The position numbers and the translations under genes are program-made. The notes beneath the pieces are model-generated. The model had not been told where the DNA came from. It was given only the letters and a program-made list of their open reading frames with translations, and ran no database searches. 64,000 nt of DNA. It comes from Nymphaea colorata (lineage: Eukaryota > Streptophyta > Magnoliopsida > Nymphaeales > Nymphaeaceae). The DNA is taken from positions 25,772,412 through 25,836,411 of the forward strand of contig NC_045139.1 in the NCBI RefSeq assembly GCF_008831285.2, read 5' to 3'. Below are positions 49,055-61,734 of this stretch, one piece after another (the first letter of the stretch is position 1; each line of letters opens with the position of its first letter).

Positions 49055-49447
49055 GTCATATGTTGGCTGATGGATCAAAATTAATGAACCTAAACTAGTT
49101 AATTAGTTTGGCCTACAAATAGCAGCAAGTGTAAAACACTATAGGTCCATCCAAGCTTTGAAGCAAGTTAAAACTTTAGCATATGGGTTTGATCTTGGGA
49201 TTTTGAGGATAAAGGCGGCTTCTCCTAAATAATCATTAAAAAAATGTTCATGAACAAGTCATCGAGTCTTAAACAAAAGACAATTGCATAAATTGCAGAA
49301 ACACTGGAACATAATTGATGAGTGATTATAGGACCTGATACAATCTCATTATTTGGGACTTGCCATCTGCACCTGAGTTGATCGATCATGTCTTATAGTT
49401 GTGCCTTCTGTTTTGGATGTTTGTCCGCATCATTCAACGGTCAGGAT

Positions 49448-49670
49448 TATATATATATATATTTTATATTTATATTTATATATATATATATATATATCCT
49501 TGGCAGGTACTAGGCTGTTGTTCAATCCAAACCATGGATTCTGCTCCTTTCAACTCAGCTGAGTCTCATTGATGTACCCATGTAGAGAGAGAGAGAGAGA
49601 GAGAGAGATGACAACCCAACCCCATTATACAGCAAGCCACTTTGATATTGGGACAATTTGTGTTATATAT

Positions 49671-49717
<47 letters not shown>
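49448..49717. repeat. cluster of (TA)n and (GA)n microsatellites
   Basis: TA-rich run 49448-49498, GA run 49584-49608 and TA run 49672-49717, within 270 bases. Confidence 0.95.
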
Positions 49718-49718
<1 letters not shown>

Positions 49719-50169
49719 CCACCAAAAGCTTGGTGGAAGCTGATCCACTGCACGGAGCCAAGATGGTAGTCAGCTGACGCGTCTTCACACCCTCACTGGT
49801 TCATAAAAACACACCGCTTTCGCACTATTAACTCCATCATGATGGCCCATTAGTTGCTTTGAGATCGGCATCGAAATCACAGGAATCCAATCGAAGTGCG
49901 TCTCCAATTTCAACCGATCGACTGGCATAATCTTTTAAATCAAAAGAATCCTTTTCCTTTTTAGTTATTTAAAAAATGTTTCATTCCGAAAGTCAATGAC
50001 ATAAATCCATTAGTCGAAGCAATACATATATAAATATGATTATTAATTTAGCGGGTGCAGGACAAATGATGTCAGGATTCCTTTGGACCACACATCGATC
50101 CGAGATATCCTCCAACTTCAGTACAAAAAGTAGACAATATGATCTTCAGATCATGTGAGGACTTGAGCC

Positions 50170-50513
50170 CTCTTTCTCAATCATTAAACCGTGGGTCAAC
50201 CATCTATTTTAATAACTTTTTTTAATTTTTAATATAGAACTAAATTTTTGGGGTGTTACAATCCACTTTCTTAAAGCATATATCCGTTCATTCATGTGAG
50301 ACCACAAGTTCGGATTGTTGAACCAACTTTGATACTACTGTAACAATCAAAGTTACTCTTGAGTTCAAGCCCCTGGTTCAGCGAATCTCGGCTTCAACCT
50401 CAAAAAGGATAGAAACCAAGACAACCATCTATTTTAATATAACTTTCTTTATAAGCCATTGAAGATCTCTCATCATCTTTAATACAAAACTAACCTTTTG
50501 AGGTGTTACAAAT
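50170..50513. repeat. direct repeat of ~90 bp around ~150 bp spacer
   Basis: 'caaccatctattttaata...' to '...gaggtgttaca' at about 50422-50510 is a diverged copy of 'caaccatctattttaataac...ggggtgttaca' at about 50197-50270. The spacer contains text such as 'gatactactgtaac' and is repeat-like. Confidence 0.7.
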
Positions 50514-51096
50514 AACATTTGCTATCGTTTGCAGAGCACCCACAAAAAATCAAACTAATGATCGAGCTTTCAAATGCACTTTTAACATTGATCTTGGTAC
50601 ATTAAGCTTTGAACTTCCAACGATTGAATGCTGATTTTCATAGGGTGACTAAGACCCCAACTCACGTTTTCGGAGCATATTCTAATTTAACGAACTTGCC
50701 TCAACGAACCACTACAAGTTTCCTAAAGGACCCCGCTCCGTATAGATGCATAAGACCATGGTGAGTTAGAGTGAACCATGGGCTTCTTTGCATCGCTCCA
50801 TGATTTCTCATCGCTAACATCGTCTCGTAGTATTCACAAATTTTTTTTCCAAAAATTCAACAAACATTGAATCAATATCCTGCAGATTAGATTAATTAGC
50901 ATGCCTTGTTTTTGAAATGAGAATCCAAATCCCCATTCCAATGATTATGGGATCAAATACTGGGATTCTGATCCTAGTGTTGCCAAACGCTACGTTTATG
51001 CACATTTTATGGGAGAATCGAATTAGTTAATAGCATGAATGAAATACTTAGCCCGTACTTTTGCATACTAATTTAAGGCTGACTCCCGTGACTGAC

Positions 51097-51190
51097 CTGC
51101 TGGAAAAAGTGGGTTGAGAGCAATGTTAACTTTGTTTGCTAAGCTGCTGGAAAAAGTGGGTTGAGAGCAATGTTAACTTTGTTTGCTAGA
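51097..51190. repeat. perfect 47-bp tandem duplication
   Basis: The unit beginning 'ctgctggaaaaagtgggttg' at 51097 is repeated at 51144 without a mismatch until the last one or two bases. The identity implies a recent duplication or an assembly artefact. Confidence 0.93.
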
Positions 51191-51210
51191 AGAAATATGA
51201 CCTTTTATCC

Positions 51211-51381
51211 AGAGGGCAGAGCCAAGGGCGGGCTTCAACACTCCCTTAATTTTGTTTAAAATATACATATAAGTTTTAAAAAATTTTGGTAATCTTTTGA
51301 AAAATTATATTTCGGCCCCCTTGTTAAAATTTTGAAACTATACTTCAGCCCCCTCGTAAAAAATTTTCAGTTCCGTCACAG
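51211..51381. repeat. MITE-like foldback element (GGCGGAGCC family), second copy
   Basis: Left end AGAGGGCAGAGCCAAGGG; right end on the other strand GTGACGGAACTGAAAATTT. Interior 'atacatataagttttaaaaa' resembles that of the copy at 48346. Confidence 0.55.
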
Positions 51382-52529
51382 CTGTTAGCAATGCAATATA
51401 AAAATGTGTTCTGTTTGTTGACGGCTAAGTCCCAACAGACCGGCTTGTCTCAATTTACTTTATTTAAGCTGCCAACGTATAGCCTTCGGTCTGTCGATGG
51501 TTTTTCCTTTTTGTTGTCGTCATGACATTGGAAATGAACTTGAGAACCCCTTCTTTTCAAAATACCATTGTATGTTCCCGTTCATGATTAGCCTGGAGGC
51601 TAGAAGTTCGTCTCTAGGCAGTCATATTCTCCAACATAAACACCCTATGGTAGTTAAATGTACAACGAGTCATGCTAACATGGGCTCGACTCGAACTCAC
51701 CAGTATACACTGGCTTGAGCTCAATTCATTTAATAAAAAAGTTGAGCTCGAGCTTGAGTTAAAACTCAAGCTATAGACGAGTCGAGTTCAAGATACATAT
51801 ACTTAAACTGAACTCATATACTTAAACTCAACTCGATGTGCGTCATTCCTGTTTATTAATCTTGAGGGGCATGTTGGTAAGCTTTGATGAATTATTTGAA
51901 CACCATTTTTGTTGTGGTTTTCATATATATATATATATATTTTGCTCAACTCTAGAGCTCAAGTCAAGCTAAGCTCGAGCGTGGCTTGCTCGTTGTATAT
52001 TCCTACCCTTTGAGATCAAATGAACCCATGCTCGGTCCTGATAGACTCCGGTAATAGAAAATTCTCTCGTGGATGTAGACGCCCAAAGCAAACTAGAAAT
52101 TATGCGATTCTGATCATCACTAAGGTCTTCCACTCATCTGATTTTTTCACAAGCTAAGCCCAGTGAGATTGTGAACTGAAAATAGAGAGCCGTCATTTGA
52201 CTAAGAGCAAACAATCTTTGAGATACCAACAGACGCCATTAATAACAAAAAAACATGGTGATCAGCATGCACGTGAGTACCGGAGCACATTTTTCTCCGG
52301 GGACTGCACTAGAGAGTTGGACCATTAGGCGGCCTGATCCTTAAAGCTTCTCGTTCTGAGAAAAAGCAGAACATGTGAATTGGCGTCAACCGACACAAGA
52401 ACTGCGGCCACTTTACTATATTGCGGAAAACGGAGAGGGGCGCCGGTGACGACGATGGAGATGGATAGCATCAAAGGGACAACCCATAAGCCTGCCGACA
52501 GTCCATCTCACGTTCGTCGTGTTAGGCGC

Positions 52530-52718
52530 ATGCACTCGTCGTCCTCTTCACGGGGTCTCTCCCTTCTTCTGTTCGTCTTCTTCTTTTTCCATTTTTTATT
52601 TCCGTCAATCTTTTTCTCCTGCTGTGCTTCACCAGAGGAACCCGTGAACAGCCACCATCACGGATCCAAGGGCAGGGCGGATCAGAGGACAGTGACATCA
52701 TCCCTTTTCTTTTGCTAA
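52530..52718 (+). other. short open frame with signal-peptide-like N-terminus, unrecognised
   Basis: 62 codons from ATG 52530: a Ser/Arg-rich start, a strongly hydrophobic stretch (LSLLLFVFFFFHFLFPSIFF), then a polar, His- and Arg-containing tail ending in Cys. The frame can be extended upstream to ATG 52380 (112 codons). The layout resembles a small secreted peptide precursor, but no known peptide motif is visible and poly-T tracts alone can create the Phe run. Probably not a gene. Confidence 0.2.
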
Positions 52719-52770
52719 AAGAAAGCAGCAAAAAAATAATCTCTTTATAGTACTGAATTCAAGGGGTTTT

Positions 52771-52967
52771 AGGGGCTGATCGGTAGGTTAGAAAGAGGTC
52801 CTACAACTAGGAAAAAGTAAAAAAAAAATTATGAGGAATCTGAGTTAAAATTTTTAAAGCTGAAATATCATTTTTTTAAAGTTTTTATATAATCAGGTGC
52901 AATTTTAAAAAATTTACATGTAATTTTTGTTTTTTTAAACTGAGGGCCTCACCTTTGCTCCGCCCCG
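52771..52967. repeat. MITE-like element (GGCGGAGCC family), third copy
   Basis: Right end 'cacctttgctccgcccc' and interior 'aaaatttacatgtaattttt' match the copy at 48346. The left end is degraded. Confidence 0.55.
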
Positions 52968-54195
52968 TGATGAATCCAACTGGGGTATTTTTTTCTTTTC
53001 TTTTTCTTTTCTTTCAAATGGAAGGGAGTCCAGTTTGTTTACTATCGTTCTAACTTACAAGAATTTCATAGAAAGCAGCCATGAAAATCATCAAAATCGA
53101 AGCTCTCTACTTAGCTGGTGAACAAATGCCGCAGGAGACTCGAGACTGGTGTTGATAACATGTGGGCAATTGCCTACACAGAATCATTTTTCTTATTCAC
53201 ATGTTGATACCCTTTTGAAATTTAAAATTTATTACTAGTGCTATTTAACTAAAAATTTCCATTCACACCAAACGCTGTAGTGCACGCCCTTATCTTCTCA
53301 ACTTAGCTTATATGGAGGTCCCCCACCATCATGATTATGATCTCATTGCACGAAAAGGTCAAGAATTAAAATTGGCAATAGGAGAAAGAAGCAGCGCAAA
53401 ATCCAATTCAATTATCTTGACTAGATCTCTTAAATGAGAAATTGGGGGAATCACAACTAACTTTTAGCCTTCTTTTCTCTTTCAAGTGAGCAGCAATCCA
53501 TTTCTAAAAAAAAGATCAAAAGGCCCCCTTCGTTACCCCTGTCTTTGGGGTCTTAAGTTGTATCGAGACCTTAGTATATAATAACTCATCATTTAACTGG
53601 AGTGTTGTGATCTTTCCTTTTATACTCACAGAATGAAACAAAAAAATGTACCTTTTTTACATGTCCACCGCCTTACCAGCTATGTTATGTTTCTTGAAGT
53701 AACTTTTCGTCTTTTCTCTGGAGTTTCATCCCCAACTATGTTTTTTTCCACAAACTTTTAGCTTCAAATGAATATCTTTAAACATTTGCTATGTTATTAA
53801 CATATATATGCATGAGTGCTCCTTCAAACATGAAAATCTGTGAAGAGTGCACCCTCCAAAAACTTTTTCTGGCTCTACCACTCGGTATGTTGGTCTTAAC
53901 TCACGTAACATATGTTAGTCGGCTGCACACAAGCATCAGCAAAGAACTCAAGTTTTTACAAACTCAGTCAATTTTTGGTCCTTCAATTACCCTATGGGAG
54001 AATCGAAGGAGAACAACTTAAAATCCTCGTGTCTATGCGATTGAATGGTATGCAAAATCTTAATGAGCACCTTGAGAATACAAAGAACAAATAAGTGATC
54101 TAACTTTTCTGATTTACATGCTTCTTATTTTTTAAATTGATCGGCTATTGAGTGCCACATTGAGTGGATCAACAATTCTGCAGTTGATACTAAGC

Positions 54196-54455
54196 ATGGG
54201 CATCTGGCCGGGCGGGCTCGATAAAGAGTTGGGCGTGGGACGGCCCGACACCCGAAACCTAGGTCCGGCTCGACACTTAAAACCTGAGCCTAAGTCCAGC
54301 CTGAGCCCAGTTCGATTAAATTAAAATATATACATTTTTAATATAAAATAATATAAATATATAATTAATCGTAATAAAATATTATAATTAATATTAAAAA
54401 AATATTATCGAGCCCTTTTTTTGGACCCAACCGGGCTGCCTGGCTCGGTGCCCAG
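54196..54455. repeat. foldback repeat with GC-rich arms and AT-rich core
   Basis: The left arm (gggcatctggccgggcgggc) and right arm (on the other strand gggcaccgagccaggc...) form imperfect inverted repeats around an AT-rich core (54330-54410). Related GC-rich text appears at 63880-64000. Confidence 0.6.
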
Positions 54456-55029
54456 ATTTAGTTGACAAAGACATGGTCCTTGTCGGTACGTTAGGATCAG
54501 GACATATCCTATTGCAAGCCCCCTTGTGCCTAATTTTGGCACCCTGTGAGTGGGAAATCAGACGTCCTCTACAAAGAACAAACCGAAAAGTGCCCTACGT
54601 TACTAAGTCAAGTTGTGTCAAGAGAATGTCAATGCTTTGACATAGTTCACTTACCACAAGCCTTTGATGAATAAGAGTGTAATTGTTGAGAAGAAATCTA
54701 AAGGTGCGGAAGACGCCCCTTTTATGTGAATCTATGAGAAAATTCAGCAAACACTTGGTATACACATATAATAAACCCCTAAAAAAACAAATCTTAGGCA
54801 TCTACCACCTTAATAAATGAATATACAATAAAAGAACAATACCAAATCATAAAAGAGATCAAACAAAAGAAAAACCACAGCAATTACATGAAAAAACAAC
54901 CTCTTGAAAACAGGTACGGTACCTAGTATGCCTTCATACATCAGACTTTGAATTCAAAGAGATCTATGGTGGAGACTGAATTGCAAATATAAAAGTCCAA
55001 TTCTTTTTTTCAAAATGTCCTTGAAAAGA

Positions 55030-55054
55030 AGAGAGAGAGAGAGAGAGAGAGAGA
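55030..55054. repeat. (GA)n microsatellite
   Basis: GA run of about 25 bases. Confidence 0.95.
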
Positions 55055-58000
55055 AGGGAAAAAAAAGTAGTAGTAGTAGAAGAAGAAAACTTGTATGAGT
55101 TTCCTTAAATAAAATCTGTCTCATTTGAAGTGTTTTAGACTCTAAAAAGAAACTTGATTTCCATATTTACAATTTAATTTTTACTATCTGATATCGTTAA
55201 AATTGACTACCCAAATGATTTTTGTCAATTTTGGTATATAAGGATCAGTTCGTATGAAACTACTAGATGGCTGAAAGAAAAATGAGGAGAAAAAAATGTA
55301 AACTAATACTAAATGACAAAAATAACCATCATATTGTTTTCCTTGCTTTTTTTTAACCATCCATCTTATCAGATTGAATGGTTTTGATTAGATAAAAAAC
55401 CAGAGTCACCACTCAATTTTTTTTTTCTATCTCATAAGTAGTTAAGAAATGCTTGAAAATGTAGGCAAGAAAACAAAATGATGGAAAGTCGAGGAGTAGA
55501 TTTGATCACAAGTGTTGAGACTGCTGACATTGTTAATTTTAAAAACTTTATAATGTGTGATTTACGCACAAATTTTAATGATTTTAGATTTATAAACATT
55601 CCACAGGCAGCTATATGATTTAGATTGTTGGAAAAAAAAAGTTAGAATATCATAGAATCATGAGTAATGAGCTGCAATGAGCCAAGATAAAGTTGAGGGC
55701 ATTTAGTACTATCTGCACTAGTACTTCCCCGACTTTGTGTTAAAGGTTTCAGAGACCACGCCCCAATTACTTATTGCCTTCAAGGTCTTGGGCTCTTTTG
55801 GTGGGCTAAATATTCATGGACTTTTCCATCTTGACTCAGTGCCTATGGGAATCGAACTAAGAATGTATTGTTCAACTCGCATCTAACCTGACCAGCTTCC
55901 CTGGCTCTCTTGAAACTGTTTTCTTTTTAAAGTTTCAAGGGAGAATTTGAAAAACGTAATTACAAGTTACTAATCGTTACCACCGAATGGCCTTATATTT
56001 TTTGTGTGTGTTTTTTTTTTCTTGTTCTTTTTGTTGTCTTGTTGGGTGTCTTCTCACTTGTTAGACTGAGTTTTTTTTTTTGCTTGAGATCACGGAATTT
56101 CATTGGTTGCCGTAGTTAACTGTCCTGTCCGCTGACAAATTTTCGGGCAATTCTACTTGAATTGATAAATATTAAGATGTTCTCCAAAATGCGAGTCAGG
56201 TAAACCAGGACACATGAAATCAGAGCACAGGGCAGAGACGATATCTGTGTGTATCGGCCGATACACATCATATAGGAACCCTTATTGCATTGATGCAGGC
56301 TACGATAAGGGACACATTGCTGACTGGTTCAGCCCAATAATATCCGCCAACATTTGAATAAATCGGATGCATACTTAAAACATATATTCTACGATTTTTT
56401 GCTTATGAAATGACATATAGCCCTATACTAGTGAATGATATCTAAGATTTCCAAGACAGAGCCCATATTTAGGGTATTCTGTTTCGTAGTTCATAACCAA
56501 ATAAGTGGTGTTGTTTAGGGGATGTAGCATAGCTGGTCGACTTCAAGATGCGTTGATGACACGTTCTCAGTTTCCCGAGTACTACATCTTTGAGTTGAAG
56601 GATGTACTGTGGACTATTCATGTATCAAAGCAGCCTTGGACTCAAGGGTGGAAGGTAGAGAGTGACATTGCTCCTCGCCAACTATTACATAGTAATGGAT
56701 CATGTGAATTAACATGCCGTTACAAGAATGAGTTATGGTTGTCATTTTCTTCAAGTTAATGGTTACTTTCACTTTATTGAAGTGGTAATATTTGAAAATA
56801 ATTTTTATTAGAAAGCATTCACCATAAGCATGTACGGGCATCAAAATTGAGGGAAATTTTAAAAAAGGACGCCTAAGATTAAAAAATGATAAAAAATATG
56901 AATAATGTTTTTAAAAATACATCGACATTTATTAGTAAAAAATACCATTTTGGCATCCAAAAATGACAAGAAAATACACCTAACGTCGTGAATGCACCTA
57001 GGATTTCCTTAGTTAGTTTTCTAGCATTAATAGAAAACTAATATATTCACATCATAGACTAATTACCCGCAAAGTATCAGGAAAACAAGCTAACTAATTT
57101 GAATAAGTCATGTACCAAAATTATTGGATACATCATATGGTTGAAGATAATAATGCAAATTAGTGAGCTTCAAGTCTGTGAGGGTACATTAGTCATTTAT
57201 CATTGATATAAACATAATTTGTTTATAACCTATGGCTATTAATTGATCAAAATTTTTATTGTCAGCCCATAACTGAGGTGTGATTCCAACGATAAGAACT
57301 AGCTGTGTTTCTAATCGTCGCTAAATTTTGAATTGTGTTCGTAAATTTCACCCAAAAAATCATAGGACTTGTTTGGATGACACCTTTTTCAGTTTTTTAA
57401 AAAAACGGTTTTTAATTCCTTTGAAAAAAATTGGTTGATTTGTTTGGATGGCACACCTAAAACACATTTTTTAGTAAATAATCTAGGAAGACCAGATTAT
57501 TCAATTCTTTTTGAAAGTCACATTTTTTCAAAATGTTTCAAAGGCAAAATGATGTTTTGCCTCAAAAATGTTGTTTGGGAGTATCATCTAAACATTACTC
57601 TTGAGTTGAAGGGAGCAATCATAGCAATTATGTTTAGGTCTCAATGCAGTTCCAGACTCTCTAAAAGGAAAAACGTTGACAGATTTTAACCTCTCACCCA
57701 AGCTTAAAAGAAAAAACTAAGTAATGTTGGTCATGAGAAAGGGTGAAAGCCTCAACATCCAATAGCCCATGAGATCTAAGTAAGTTCCTCTAAATAAATA
57801 AGAAAAATTAAATGGTAACTCTAGCTTTTTAGAGCCATCTAGCTATTTAATTTGCACTGTTTAATCCAACATGATCAACAATTAAGAAAAAAGAAAAGAA
57901 AAAGATGATAAACATTTTTTTTTCATATTAATTTATAACTTTTTTCCTTGTTTTTTTTTCAGTCATTCATCTAATTTAAATGGCTGACGGCCTTGATTAG

Positions 58001-60468
58001 ATGACAGAGTGACTCCACAAAATCAAATTAATCATTCAAATTTGATTGCCAATTCTCCAGATAACCAAAGTAATCATTTTAATTTGATTGCCAATTGAAA
58101 CTGAGGAGAGGAAATTTTCAACCTTATCCTGTTAACACGTCTTCAATCTATCCATTGCATCTACCGTTACTTTACCGTGGGGACCCATTTCTGACTTGCA
58201 ATTACGATTGGGCCATTGCTACTGAGACCTATCTCTATTGCTTTGGAGACTATTGATCTGAAGTATCCAGCTGAGGTCAATTCATTGGCGATAAAAGTTG
58301 AAAAGACAAAAAGGTGAATGGGCATAAAAAAAATGTTGAAGGTTTGGAAATTTCTATCCGACAAATGTATTTAATTTTGTCGACTCAATTTCTCTAATTC
58401 TGACTTTTTCTGTTTATTAAATACAATATCTAAACATCAAATTAAAATAAATTTTACATCTTCTCTAATAGTTTTAAGTTCATATGTATTGATCAAGAGT
58501 TTGATTGTTTCCTGAGATAAAAACAACTTCGCTCTCTAATCATTCATTTACATGTGATACCACTTTTCAACCATAAATTTAGATGTTTGTGCTTTGTTGG
58601 TAGGTACCCTCTCAGGCCAATAAGGAATAATGTTGACCATTTATGCTTTTAAGATGCAGGTTGAGAGAAAAAAAAAAAAAGAAAAAGAAGATATGGTACT
58701 TTAGTCATTTAGCATTGGTACCAATTTTTTCGCTTCGATGTTTTTTTAGAAATTAGAGTACATGAATATTTCTGCTCATAAAGTTTTCATGATTTTAGGA
58801 TAACTCACCGTGGACACTGTGCGCGTAGACAACTCGTTTTTAATTGGTTATACATGAGGGGTTATGCTTGTAAGAAGTTAAACCCTCCATTTATTTGTTT
58901 TTCAATAAATGCTCATCAAGTACATAAGAGAAGAAGTGCTCAGTAACTGTATGGTAGAAATTTAAAACAGAAAAAAAAAAAGGACTTTGATTCAATTATG
59001 CTGTAGTACAAAAGAGAGATAATAGGTGGGAGCCCACAAGTCGCATACGATTGTGCAATAGGAGGCCTTTTACAGCTAATACAAACCCACGAATATCGTG
59101 GTTCTCGGTGATTGACCATCGTCTCTTGTCAATGGCTGCTGCAGCAGCCTTTACACATGGCGCCTCTTCTAAACAGCCCCACACCTCACTACCCAATTCT
59201 CGACTATGGTAAATTTACATTAAATTTTTTGCATGGGATTTTCTCTTGTTTTTTATAATAATATTGGTTCCATAAATAATTTTGTAGCAACGAAAGTATA
59301 TGCAAACATGCATATAACCCCACTCATAATAAACGTCCAAACTAATTGTTCAACGATATTAATGCAAGTATTTAACATCTAATAAGACTGATATTGATAC
59401 AAGTAATTGGCACTACTATCTGTGTTTACAAAATTGTTGCAAACAATGTTTGTTTTTGTGTGTCTGTGTATTTTTTTCAGTAAAGCTAACTTTTGTACAG
59501 TAACCCAGACGGTCTCGATGTAGTTTCTGACACCGATGACAAGGGAAATATGGGAGTCTTGGGGCTTTAACATCATGCTCACTCAAAAAAATAGCTAATC
59601 TTATTTTTATTCCAAGCAATAGTTGCAAAACCCTTAAACTCCTTTCCTCCAGGAAAAAGCTGTTCCCCGCTGTAGATTTCCCAGGAAAGTGAAAACACTA
59701 GAGACTTGACTTATGATTGACTGGTTGATAGCAGCAGCCACTACGGCTACAGTCATTCGGAAATAGCAACATTAAAACTTTTTGAAGTTGATTTTTTTTT
59801 TTCTTCTTAATCGCTTTTCTCAAAGGGATTAATTTTAGCGATTTTGAAGTAAACAGAAGAAGTGTTAGGCCTTCACAAGAACACTTTAATTTTAACAAGT
59901 GCTTTCCACATACAGAAATATCGTTAATTACAGACATAAACTCTGGCCAACTCTATGATCTTGCGAGTTGAATCATGCCTTAGTATTCATCAACCCATTC
60001 ATTCCCAAATGAGAGTATAACTTTTCCAAAAAGAAAGCTGCCTTTTCCTAGATTTGGCACTATAGATATCTCACCTTGAGCCCTGAAAGCTTCTTAACTC
60101 AACCAAATTCCGGACTTCAAGATCAAATTCAAAATGCCCACCAAAAAAAGAAGTCAAATTTAAGAGGAAAAACATGACTTGGGCTTGCTTTATCATTTCT
60201 ATATGCCAGAAAAACCAAAGATGATTAAGGGCAAGATGGCAGAATCTTAGCCAGCTGCAAGAAAGATAGGAGAAGAGAAGGTAGGAAAAGCCAGAGGACA
60301 TATGACAAGCCAAAAGTAAATAATTAATAAATGAATCCCAACAAAAACTAATGGAATCCAGTCAGGAACCCAATGCATTATCCTCCCTCTCCAAGACGCT
60401 GATATATTTCGCCTGCTCCTGCTCATTCCTTTCAACTCACTCCCGTATCTCCACTCAAGCCATCAACA

Positions 60469-61734
60469 ATGGCTGCCTCTTTCTCCTCCTCCTTCTCCCT
60501 CATAATTTTCTTCACACTTCTCTGCCTATCCAATGCCTCCCCACGTCTCCCCACCAACTTAAAGCTCATCCCCGTGACCCCTCACCTCCAATCCTCCATC
60601 CCCTCCTTCGATCAGATCAACGCCCATGACAAAAGCCGCCTGAGCTACCTCGACAACCTCATCAAGAAAACCAGTGTTCCCATCGTCTCCGGCCGCGCCT
60701 TCCAGCAAGCCGGCAACTACTTGGTCAGGGCCAATGTGGGCACCCCCGGCCAGACCCTGCTCATGGTCATGGACACCAGCAACGACGCTGCATGGCTCCC
60801 CTGCTCCGGCTGCAGCGGCTGCTCCTCCCAGACCCTCTTCACCCTCGAACAGTCCTCCACCTACAAGCCGCTGCAGTGCAGCGCTCCCCAATGCCGGCAG
60901 GCGGCGAACTGGTTCTGCGCCCCGGCGACGTCCGACTGCCATTTCAACATGACCTACGGCGGCTCCTCCTTCGACGCTCTCCTGTCTCTGGACTCGCTCG
61001 GCCTAGCCCAGGACACTCTGCCCGGCTACGCCTTCGGCTGCCTCCGGACCGTGACCGGAACCTCCATCCCGGCGCAGGGCCTGCTGGGACTGGGCCGAGG
61101 GCCGCTCTCGCTTCTGTCACAGGCCGGAAACCTCTACCAGAAAACCTTCTCCTACTGCCTGCCGGACTTGAGGGCCACCAATTTCACCGGTTCGTTGCGT
61201 CTCGGAACGGTCGGCCAGCCGAAACGTATCAAGTACACCCCGCTGTTGGCCAACCCCAGAAGGCCCACCCTGTACTACGTGAACATGACCGGGATAAGAG
61301 TGGGGAAGAGGTTTGTGGACATCCCTTCAAGCGCCCTGGCCTTCAACCCTGCCACCGGCGCCGGAACCATATTCGACTCGGGAACGATGGTGACTCGGTT
61401 GGTGGCGCCGGTCTACGCGGCGGTCCGGGCCGAGTTCCTGAGACGGATCAACCTACCCGTCTCGTCGCTGGGTGGGTTCGATACGTGCTTCACCCAGCCG
61501 ATCGTGCCGCCGACGATCTCGTTCCATTTCGACGGGATGTTCGTGACGCTGCCGACTGAGAACGTCGTCATACACAGCAGCTTCGGGACGACGACCTGCC
61601 TGGCCATGGCCGCGGCGCCGGACAACGTCAACTCCGTGGTGAACGTCATCGCCTCGTACCAGCAACAGAACCACAGGGTTCTGTACGACGTAGCCAACTC
61701 CCGCCTCGGTGTGTCACGTGAGCACTGCAGCTAA
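60469..61734 (+). CDS. AED3: secreted AED3-like aspartyl protease, intronless, complete
   Basis: Single open frame of 421 residues with stop at 61732-61734. ATG 60469 begins a clear signal peptide (residues 1-~23, hydrophobic FSLIIFFTLLCLSNA). The A1-type fold follows. First active-site motif: D102-T-S in VMDTSNDAAWLPCSGCSGC, where DTS-N replaces the usual DTGS, as is normal for this plant subfamily. Second motif: D303-S-G-T in IFDSGTMVTR. The flap region is near YAFGCL. GLLGLGRGPLSLLSQ is conserved, and paired cysteines fit the nucellin-like group. The family member AED3 of Arabidopsis is apoplastic and linked to systemic immunity. Here I infer an extracellular protease only by similarity. 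Coding GC is high compared with the surrounding AT-rich DNA. No defects. Confidence 0.95.
   Translation: MAASFSSSFSLIIFFTLLCLSNASPRLPTNLKLIPVTPHLQSSIPSFDQINAHDKSRLSYLDNLIKKTSVPIVSGRAFQQAGNYLVRANVGTPGQTLLMVMDTSNDAAWLPCSGCSGCSSQTLFTLEQSSTYKPLQCSAPQCRQAANWFCAPATSDCHFNMTYGGSSFDALLSLDSLGLAQDTLPGYAFGCLRTVTGTSIPAQGLLGLGRGPLSLLSQAGNLYQKTFSYCLPDLRATNFTGSLRLGTVGQPKRIKYTPLLANPRRPTLYYVNMTGIRVGKRFVDIPSSALAFNPATGAGTIFDSGTMVTRLVAPVYAAVRAEFLRRINLPVSSLGGFDTCFTQPIVPPTISFHFDGMFVTLPTENVVIHSSFGTTTCLAMAAAPDNVNSVVNVIASYQQQNHRVLYDVANSRLGVSREHCS

Larger units (their letters stand above)
47463..60468. other. gene-poor AT-rich region with small repeats
   Basis: About 13 kb with no gene I can support. It holds microsatellites, several small foldback elements, local duplications and scattered GCTCGAGCT-type repeat DNA (48580-48680, 51660-51990). 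Open frames here are short and lack domains. The only one with protein-like character is at 52530-52718. Confidence 0.55.

Noticed and set aside
60559-61697. Large open frames in other frames of the aspartyl protease
   Set aside because: Shadows created by high GC; only the + frame from 60469 has signal peptide, both catalytic Asp motifs and family length.
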